A stretch of 7,324 nt of DNA. It comes from an uncultured Flavobacterium sp. (GTDB taxonomy: Bacteria; Bacteroidota; Bacteroidia; Flavobacteriales; Flavobacteriaceae). Both the position numbers and the translations under genes were made by a program. The stretch covers positions 1 through 7,324 of the forward strand of contig NZ_CAMLIX010000238.1 in assembly GCF_946479975.1 (NCBI RefSeq), given 5' to 3'. Positions 1 through 4,838 of this stretch are shown here, one piece after another; position 1 is the first letter of the stretch; each line of letters begins with the position of its first letter. The notes under the pieces are model-generated. The model was given only the letters and a program-made list of their open reading frames with translations. It was not told where the DNA came from and made no database searches.

Positions 1-101
1 TTGGAGGAACAGTTTCGACACAATACAGAATGTACAACAATAGAGTGTACACAAGACCAAGTGCTTTGAGTATTCCGTGCCCTAAAGAAGTTACGCTTTA
101 G
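1..101 (+). CDS. C-terminal end of an unidentified protein (5' partial)
   Basis: The frame beginning at base 3 is open from the window edge to a TAG at 99-101 and gives 32 residues ending NNRVYTRPSALSIPCPKEVTL. The other two plus-strand frames stop earlier, at about 42-44 and 67-69, and read less like protein. I do not recognise the family. The end lacks the terminal aromatic residue usual for outer-membrane beta-barrels, so a TonB-dependent receptor C-terminus is unlikely. It lies on the same strand as the peroxidase gene but is separated from it by 194 bp of repeats, so co-transcription is uncertain. With so few residues the reading frame itself is only a moderate call. Confidence 0.45.
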   Translation, partial: GGTVSTQYRMYNNRVYTRPSALSIPCPKEVTL

Positions 102-107
102 TTTAGT

Positions 108-151
108 TTTCAGTGATCAGAATTTTAGTATTCAGTCGCAGTTCACAGTCG
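108..151. repeat. Degenerate CAGT-type tandem-like spacer repeat
   Basis: Just after the upstream stop codon the spacer holds several imperfect copies of a TTCAGT/CGCAGTTCACAGT word (TTTCAGTGATCAG, then TTCAGTCGCAGTTCACAGTC). From memory, such CAGT-rich strings are common between genes in Flavobacterium genomes; that is recall, not a search. No coding or promoter function is visible. Confidence 0.4.
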
Positions 152-172
152 AAGTTGAATTACTTGCTTATT

Positions 173-205
173 AGCTTTGTCAAAGTTTGAAACTTTGACA
201 AAGCT
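173..205. repeat. Perfect 33-nt palindrome (hairpin)
   Basis: The left arm AGCTTTGTCAAAGTTT (173-188) is the exact reverse complement of the right arm AAACTTTGACAAAGCT (190-205), with a single central G at 189. Transcribed on either strand it would form a long A+U-rich hairpin. No T-tract follows it (TTCGGTG comes next), so it is not a classic intrinsic terminator, although it could attenuate transcription or protect the 3' end of the upstream gene. It more likely belongs to a dispersed palindromic repeat family. It lies 90 bp before the peroxidase start. Confidence 0.8.
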
Positions 206-223
206 TTCGGTGTAAAAAGTTTA

Positions 224-275
224 AGGTTTCAAGTTCCAACAAACGTGAAACTTCAAACCTGAAATCTGAAACAAA
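224..275. repeat. GTTTCAAGTT/GAAACTTCAAAC-type imperfect inverted repeat
   Basis: AGGTTTCAAGTT (224-235) pairs with AACTTCAAACCT (249-260) with one internal mismatch. Further degenerate copies of the GAAAC word follow to about 271. A related direct repeat (TTTCAAGTTT) lies ahead of the ATPase gene at 4549-4573, so the same word family occurs twice in this window. It fills most of the leader of the peroxidase gene. I could not place a Bacteroidota-type TAnnTTTG promoter in it. Confidence 0.5.
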
Positions 276-295
276 TCAAACAAAAAAACAAAGAA

Positions 296-1438
296 TTGAA
301 AAAACTAATCTTCCCCGTCCTTTTCCTGCTTTGCCTTACGGCTTACAAACGCGTGGAAAATCCTGATTATATTGATATTCAGGAATTACGAAAATTATAT
401 TCAAGTGGCGATGCTTCTAAATGGCCCGCGGCAGAATTGAACAAAAGCATTGATAAATCTAAATTTCAGGATATTGGCGTACTTCCTGCTGTTCCTTATC
501 CTGCTTATAATCCGTATTCTAAGGAAAAAGAAAGTCTGGGTAAGATTTTGTTTTTTGATCCAAGATTATCCCGCAGCGGACAAATTGCCTGCGCTTCCTG
601 CCACAATCCAGAATTGGGCTGGACAGACAATTTAACGCGTTCTTTTGGTCACGATCGTCAAACTGGAAAACGCAATTCAATGACGATTTTAAATTCGGCT
701 TATGCGACTTCCCTATTTTGGGATGGAAGAGCAAAAAGCTTAGAAGATCAAGCGCAGTTTCCTGTTTCAGATCCTTTAGAAATGAATGAAAAACTGACGA
801 TTGCAGTTGATAAAATTGCGAAAGTCAAAGGTTATAACGCGCTGTTTACAGCAGCGTTTGGAAACAAAAAAGTGACTTTAGAACGAATTCAATATGCAAT
901 CGCTACTTTCGAAAGATCGATCAATAGTCCGAAAAGCAAGTTTGATCATTTTATCAGTGGTAAATCTGAAGCTTATACCGATCAACAAGTAAAAGGTCTG
1001 CATTTATTTAGAACAAAAGCACAATGCATCAATTGTCATAATACGCCGTATTTCAGCGATAATCAGTTTCATAATGACGGACAAACTTTATTCGGAACAA
1101 AAAACGAAGATTTCGGACGATATAATGTGACCAAAGATGTAAAAGATATTGGCAAATTCAGAACGCCGACTTTACGTGAAGTTGTAAACACAAAACCTTG
1201 GATGCATCACGGGCATTTTCCAACTTTATTGGATGTTGTAGAATTATACAATTTAGGAAATCCATCTCCTGTTCAGAAAAAATATCTGGGAACAGCTAGA
1301 GATTCCTTGATTCCGAAATCAGATCCAATGCTCCGAAAATTAAATTTAAATAAAGAAGAAATAAGTGATTTGTTAGCTTTTATTGAAACTTTAAGTACTC
1401 CAACAAGAAGAATTATAACACCTGAAATGCCAAAATAA
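296..1438 (+). CDS. Di-heme cytochrome c peroxidase / MauG-family protein
   Basis: This 380-residue protein is an exported di-heme c-type cytochrome of the bacterial peroxidase/MauG family, which reduces H2O2 or oxidises a partner protein in the periplasm. Two heme-attachment motifs are visible: CASCH (99-103) and CINCH (244-248). Aligned from memory to Pseudomonas CcpA, the peroxidatic-site elements are present: SFGH with His119, FWDGR with the inter-heme Trp142, Gln152, and Glu162 in PLEM. The C-terminal half has the usual FRTPTLREV (288-296) and MHHG (303-306) segments. Tyr318 falls where CcpA has the axial Met, as in MauG. The start is TTG, because the next in-frame ATG (residue 129) would remove the signal peptide and the first heme. 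The signal peptide MKKLIFPVLFLLCLTAY looks like a lipoprotein signal whose +1 Cys is replaced by Tyr17. No mauA-like partner or RBS is visible. The family call is firm, but the substrate is unknown. Confidence 0.93.
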   Translation: MKKLIFPVLFLLCLTAYKRVENPDYIDIQELRKLYSSGDASKWPAAELNKSIDKSKFQDIGVLPAVPYPAYNPYSKEKESLGKILFFDPRLSRSGQIACASCHNPELGWTDNLTRSFGHDRQTGKRNSMTILNSAYATSLFWDGRAKSLEDQAQFPVSDPLEMNEKLTIAVDKIAKVKGYNALFTAAFGNKKVTLERIQYAIATFERSINSPKSKFDHFISGKSEAYTDQQVKGLHLFRTKAQCINCHNTPYFSDNQFHNDGQTLFGTKNEDFGRYNVTKDVKDIGKFRTPTLREVVNTKPWMHHGHFPTLLDVVELYNLGNPSPVQKKYLGTARDSLIPKSDPMLRKLNLNKEEISDLLAFIETLSTPTRRIITPEMPK

Positions 1439-1455
1439 TTCATTCAAAAAATCTT

Positions 1456-1490
1456 AAGCCTGTTTCTTTCTGAAACAGGCTTTTTTTATT
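1456..1490 (+). terminator. Intrinsic terminator of the peroxidase gene
   Basis: A perfect 11-bp stem (AAGCCTGTTTC at 1456-1466 with GAAACAGGCTT at 1472-1482) closes a 5-nt TTTCT loop. A run of T follows at 1481-1487 and then ATT. It starts 17 bp after the stop codon, so the peroxidase transcript most likely ends here and the VOC gene is transcribed separately. Confidence 0.9.
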
Positions 1491-1574
1491 TAAAAAAGTG
1501 CTTATAATATTAATTGCCTATACTTTAATTTAAATTTAAAATAGGGTTCAAGCCTAAGCACGACGTCAATTCCT

Positions 1575-1582
1575 TAAATTTG
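1575..1582 (+). promoter_or_regulatory. Possible -7 element of the VOC gene promoter
   Basis: TAAATTTG matches the Bacteroidota -7 consensus TAnnTTTG, 44 bp before the VOC start codon and downstream of the preceding terminator, where a promoter is needed. No good TTTG -33 element is found at the usual 17-23 bp upstream (the region reads TTCAAGCC). In such A+T-rich sequence the match could be chance, so this is a weak call. Confidence 0.28.
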
Positions 1583-1626
1583 ATTTAAACAAAAAGAGCA
1601 TTTTTCTTTTACAAAAATATACCACA

Positions 1627-2277
1627 ATGAAATTACAACACATCCAAATTCAGACCAACCATATTCAAAAAACTACTGCTTTTTATAAAGACATTCTTGA
1701 ACTACCTATCATAGAAAAAAATACAAATTCGGTTACTATTCAAGCAGGGAATTCTAATTTGACTTTTGTTGAAAATCTCAACTTCAAATCTATTTATCAT
1801 TTTGCTTTTAATATTCCGAAAAACAAACTGGATCAAGCCATTGAATGGTGCAGAAATAAAGTCGATTTAATTGTTATTGAAGATCAAAGTGTTATTACAA
1901 ATTTCGAGAACTGGAATGCCAATGCTGTCTATTTTTATGATAACAACGGGAACTTATTAGAGTTCATTGCCCGTCATGATCTCGATACTTTACAAGAAGA
2001 AGAATTTAGTTCTAAATCAATTTTAAACATAAGTGAAATCGGCATTGTTACTGAAAATCCTTTCGAATTAGGGAATCAATTAATTGAAGAACATGGCTTA
2101 AATTTCTTTTCTAAAAACGATAACAGCGAACTTTTTTCAGCCATTGGTGATGATGAAGGATTATTGATTTTGGTTCGTCCAAAAAGAAATTGGTATCCAA
2201 CTCAAATTCCTTCTGAAAGTAATCCGACTGAAATTACTTTAGAGAATAATGAAACTATAATTGAGTTGAAATTTTAA
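1627..2277 (+). CDS. Two-domain VOC (glyoxalase/bleomycin-resistance fold) protein
   Basis: The 216-residue product opens with a standard VOC half-module: MKLQHIQIQT, then FYKDILELPI, with a strand ending in LLEFIARHDL. The likely metal triad is His5, His58 (in YHFAFNI) and Glu112 (in NLLEFI), the positions expected in divalent-metal VOC enzymes. A second, shorter half follows at about residues 133-187 (ISEIGIVTEN, then ELFSAIGDDEGLLILV). There the first ligand position is Glu137 rather than His, so this half is probably structural. There is no signal peptide, so it is cytoplasmic. VOC members include glyoxalases, dioxygenases, fosfomycin-resistance enzymes and isomerases, and nothing here singles one out. 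The gene stands alone: a terminator lies upstream and the metal genes converge on it from the other side. The ATG start is supported because the conserved first strand begins at residue 2. Confidence 0.85.
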   Translation: MKLQHIQIQTNHIQKTTAFYKDILELPIIEKNTNSVTIQAGNSNLTFVENLNFKSIYHFAFNIPKNKLDQAIEWCRNKVDLIVIEDQSVITNFENWNANAVYFYDNNGNLLEFIARHDLDTLQEEEFSSKSILNISEIGIVTENPFELGNQLIEEHGLNFFSKNDNSELFSAIGDDEGLLILVRPKRNWYPTQIPSESNPTEITLENNETIIELKF

Positions 2278-2315
2278 TCTTTAAAGCTTCTAAATTTTAT
2301 ATTTGGATAATTTTG

Positions 2316-2515
2316 TTTCACGCAGATTTAAAAAAGATTTAAGCTGATATCGCAGATATTTTTTTTAAATTAATCTGCCAGATCTGCGAAATCTGCGAGA
2401 GATTTTTTTCTTTATCTACCAATCTTTATTCCTTAAAAAATCCAATATTAATCTGCCTAAATCTGTAAAATCTGCGTGAAAATTTTTTCATTATCTCTCG
2501 CAGATTTAGCAGATC
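2316..2515. repeat. Cluster of four ATCTGCG-type repeats in inverted/direct arrangement
   Basis: Most of the 260-bp spacer between the converging VOC and ATPase genes is made of four copies of one word family. The copies at 2370-2403 and 2448-2482 are direct repeats, both beginning TTAATCTGCC and ending in an AAATCTGCG string. The copies at about 2316-2358 and 2493-2515 are in the opposite orientation. TTTCACGCAGATTT (2316-2329) is the exact reverse complement of a segment in 2468-2481, and 2381-2403 pairs with 2493-2515 at 22 of 23 positions. RNA from either strand could fold into long stems, so the cluster may act as a two-way transcription end. No stem is followed by a convincing T-tract terminator. 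Confidence 0.8.
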
Positions 2516-2537
2516 AAAGGGATTTTTTATTTAAGTT

Positions 2538-4541
2538 CTAGAACTTCATTTTCTGAATTCTCACAGCATTTAAAATCGCCAACAACGCCACACCAACATC
2601 TGCAAAAACAGCTTCCCACATTGTAGCAAGTCCGCCTGCACCAAGAATTAAAACGAAAGCTTTTACAACGAAAGCCAAAGTAATATTTTGCCAGACAATT
2701 TTTTTGGTTTGTTTTCCAATATTGATCGCCATTGCGATTTTGCTTGGTTTATCATCCTGAATCACGATATCTGCGGTTTCGATTGCAGCGTCACTTCCTA
2801 AACCTCCCATCGCAATTCCAACCGTACTTAATGCAATTACGGGCGCATCATTTACGCCATCTCCAACAAACGCAATGGTTTCGTTTTTGGCTTTGATTTC
2901 GTTGACTTTATTGACTTTATCTTCTGGAAGCAAATCTCCAAAGGCTTTCGTGATTCCGATTTTATCTGCCACAAATTGAACCACATTGGTTTTATCACCA
3001 CTTAGCATCGTCAATTTAACGCCTAAAGAATTTAACTTAGAAACGGTTTCTTTCGCATCTTCTTTAATTTCATCGGCAATGGTCAAATAACCTGCAAATT
3101 TACCTTCAAAAGCAATAGCAATTGTAGTGTAAACTATAGTTGACGGATCAATATCATACGAAATATTGAATTTATCCAGCAATTTAAAATTCCCAACAAA
3201 CAAATCTTTTCCATCGTAAGACGCTTTTAATCCGTGTCCTGAGATTTCTTCAATTTCTTTTAATTCTATGGAAGAATCAATTGGTCCTACATGATTATGA
3301 ATCGCCGTTGCCACAGGATGTGTGCTTCGACTTTCTAAAGCATTCACCAATTTTAGGATTTCTTCTTTATCAAATTCAGGTTTTATAATGACTTCCTGAA
3401 CTTTAAAAACACCTTCGGTCATCGTTCCTGTTTTGTCCACCACCACATTCTGAATGTTCGAAATGCTATCCAAAAAATTGCTTCCTTTAAACAGAATTCC
3501 GTTTTTACTTGCTGCGCCAATTCCGCCAAAATAACCAAGTGGGATACTAATTACCAACGCACAAGGACACGAAATAACCAAGAAAACCAAAGCTCTGTAC
3601 AACCAATCGCTAAAAACGTAATTGTCTACAAAAAGCATTGGAAGCAAACAAATTGCAATCGCTAAATACACGACAATTGGTGTGTAAATTTTAGCAAACT
3701 TTCTAATAAATAATTCGGCAGGCGCTTTTTTAGTTGTAGCATTTTGCACCAATTCCAGAATTTTAGACAATTTACTGTCGTTGTAAGCGGTTGTTACTTT
3801 TACTTCTGCAATTGTATTTCCGTTTATCATTCCAGCGAGAACCGTTTCGCCTTTCTTTTTGGTATCTGGTTTACTTTCTCCTGTTAAAGCTGCGGTATTA
3901 AACGAAGCCGAATCAGAAAGTAATTCGCCATCTAAACCCAATTTTTCTCCTGCTTTTAACTGAATAATCGATCCAATTTGAACATCTTGGGCTTTAACTT
4001 TTACTGCTTCATTGTTTTCTAAAATAGTAACCTCATCTGGACGTTGATCCAGCAAACTTTTAATACTCGATTTTGCTCTATTAACCGCCATTCCTTGAAA
4101 GGTTTCCCCAATGGTATAAAACAGCATAACCGCAACACCTTCGGGATATTCGCCAATAGCAAATGCACCAATTGTCGCAATACACATCAGGAAAAATTCA
4201 GAGAAAATATCTCCTTTCATAATGCTTTCATAAGCTTCTCGTAAAACTGGAAGTCCAACTGGAAGATAGGCAATCGCATACCAAGCCATTCTAACATATC
4301 CTGTAAACCATTCTTGTGGAAAATAGTTGTCAAAACCAATTCCGATCAGCAGTAAAGCAAATGAAATAATCGATGGCAGAAACATTTTAAACAAACTGCC
4401 TTCAACATTGTGTTCATGATCGTGATCGTGACCTCCGTGATCATGTCCGTCATTGTCCGAATGCGCCGGCTCGTCGTGTGAACAGCAGGAAGGTTTGGCT
4501 TTACTATTTGTATTTTTTACTTCTTTATCTTGATGTATCAT
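2538..4541 (-). CDS. P1B-type heavy-metal ATPase (Zn2+/Cd2+/Pb2+ exporter, ZntA/CadA-like)
   Basis: This 667-residue inner-membrane ATPase pumps divalent soft metal from cytoplasm to periplasm. The full P-type core is visible: TGES (220-223), the metal-site CPC (325-327) in SCPCALVISIPLGYFGG, the phosphorylated Asp369 in DKTGT, the nucleotide-domain HP (408-409), and GDGVNDAP (560-567). Eight membrane helices are expected at about 51-69, 84-102, 112-131, 133-150, 284-304, 313-340, 616-636 and 640-660. Lys627 in helix 7 and Asp648 in FADVG in helix 8 are the signature of the Zn/Cd/Pb subgroup rather than copper pumps. No N-terminal GMTCxxC HMA domain exists. Instead, residues 19-44 hold a Cys pair (CC) and eight His among Asp and Gly residues, a probable metal-binding tail. 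It lies downstream of and on the same strand as the efflux adaptor, but 297 bp of repeats suggest its own promoter. The product call is firm, and the exact metal is inferred. Confidence 0.95.
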   Translation of the reverse strand: MIHQDKEVKNTNSKAKPSCCSHDEPAHSDNDGHDHGGHDHDHEHNVEGSLFKMFLPSIISFALLLIGIGFDNYFPQEWFTGYVRMAWYAIAYLPVGLPVLREAYESIMKGDIFSEFFLMCIATIGAFAIGEYPEGVAVMLFYTIGETFQGMAVNRAKSSIKSLLDQRPDEVTILENNEAVKVKAQDVQIGSIIQLKAGEKLGLDGELLSDSASFNTAALTGESKPDTKKKGETVLAGMINGNTIAEVKVTTAYNDSKLSKILELVQNATTKKAPAELFIRKFAKIYTPIVVYLAIAICLLPMLFVDNYVFSDWLYRALVFLVISCPCALVISIPLGYFGGIGAASKNGILFKGSNFLDSISNIQNVVVDKTGTMTEGVFKVQEVIIKPEFDKEEILKLVNALESRSTHPVATAIHNHVGPIDSSIELKEIEEISGHGLKASYDGKDLFVGNFKLLDKFNISYDIDPSTIVYTTIAIAFEGKFAGYLTIADEIKEDAKETVSKLNSLGVKLTMLSGDKTNVVQFVADKIGITKAFGDLLPEDKVNKVNEIKAKNETIAFVGDGVNDAPVIALSTVGIAMGGLGSDAAIETADIVIQDDKPSKIAMAINIGKQTKKIVWQNITLAFVVKAFVLILGAGGLATMWEAVFADVGVALLAILNAVRIQKMKF

Positions 4542-4548
4542 ATTTGAA

Positions 4549-4573
4549 TTTCAAGTTTAAGTTTCAAGTTTTG
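4549..4573. repeat. TTTCAAGTTT direct repeat ahead of the ATPase start
   Basis: TTTCAAGTTTAA (4549-4560) and TTTCAAGTTTTG (4562-4573) are adjacent near-identical copies, beginning 7 bp upstream of the ATPase start codon (on its leader side). The same word family occurs at 224-275. On the gene's strand this reads CTTGAAACTTAAACTTGAAA and would form the end of the 5' leader. No Shine-Dalgarno sequence is present, as is usual in this phylum. Confidence 0.5.
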
Positions 4574-4683
4574 GGTACTGGAAACTTTGTTAAAAATTAT
4601 GTTTAAATTTAATCAATTTGTGTCAAATTTTATTGATGTAAAGGCGCTAAGTTTTTTTTTAAATGCTAATTAAACGGAACATT

Positions 4684-4783
4684 TGTCATTTCGACGAAGG
4701 AGAAATCACACTCGGGAATCGACAAAGATTGGCGACTTACTTTATGGAAATTCTAGTGTGATTTCTCATTCGTCGAAATGACA
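4684..4783. repeat. Approximately 100-bp MITE/REP-like inverted-repeat element
   Basis: A 29-nt arm at 4684-4712, starting TGTCATTTCGACGAA, is the reverse complement of 4755-4783 at 28 of 29 positions (the only mismatch is at the G/T after CGAA). The arms flank a 42-bp centre (4713-4754). I recall closely similar TCATTTCGACGAAGGAGAAAT elements scattered through many Flavobacterium and related genomes; this is recall, not a search. No open reading frame or transposase is inside. It sits in the spacer between the adaptor and the ATPase genes. The strong fold could end or slow transcription leaving the adaptor gene, but no T-tract follows either arm. Confidence 0.85.
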
Positions 4784-4798
4784 TAAAATGAGAAAAAA

Positions 4799-4835
4799 CT
4801 CAGCACCTTAGTAACTTAGAATCTTAGCAACTTAA
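4799..4835. repeat. CTTAG(N)AACTTAG-type tandem-like repeat
   Basis: The sequence runs CACCTTAGTAACTTAG, AATCTTAGCAACTTA: about four imperfect copies of an eight- to nine-base CTTAG word, ending 3 bp before the stop codon of the adaptor gene on the opposite strand. It is unlike the other repeat families in this window. No function is evident. Confidence 0.5.
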
Positions 4836-4838
4836 AAG

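Noticed and set aside
1..69. Alternative frame 1 ending at a TGA at 67-69 for the upstream partial gene
   Set aside because: Its composition (LEEQFRHNTECTTIECTQDQVL) is possible, but frame 3 runs longer and reads more like a folded C-terminus; this could not be settled with certainty.
173..205. Intrinsic terminator for the upstream gene
   Set aside because: No T-tract follows the hairpin on the plus strand, so it is listed as a palindromic repeat instead.
450..635. Open frame overlapping the peroxidase gene in another plus-strand frame
   Set aside because: It lies wholly inside the well-supported heme-protein gene and has no recognisable motifs; it is a shadow frame.
519..734. Minus-strand open frame inside the peroxidase gene
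   Set aside because: It is antisense to the CASCH and FWDGR region of a firm gene and shows no family features.
2316..2515. CRISPR array
   Set aside because: The four repeat copies are imperfect, in mixed orientation and irregularly spaced, with no unique equal-length spacers and no cas genes nearby.
4044..4244. Plus-strand open frame antisense to the ATPase
   Set aside because: It overlaps the conserved membrane region of the ATPase and has no independent evidence.
4410..4486. Tandem DNA repeat (GATCATG/CGTGATC words)
   Set aside because: It is explained by the codon run for the His/Asp-rich N-terminus of the ATPase rather than by an independent DNA element.
4592..4627. Possible minus-strand promoter for the ATPase: TTTG (reverse of 4624-4627) and TAATTTTT (reverse of 4592-4599)
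   Set aside because: The -7 lacks the final G and the 24-bp spacing is beyond the usual range, so it is not distinguishable from A+T-rich background. A promoter in this spacer is still likely.
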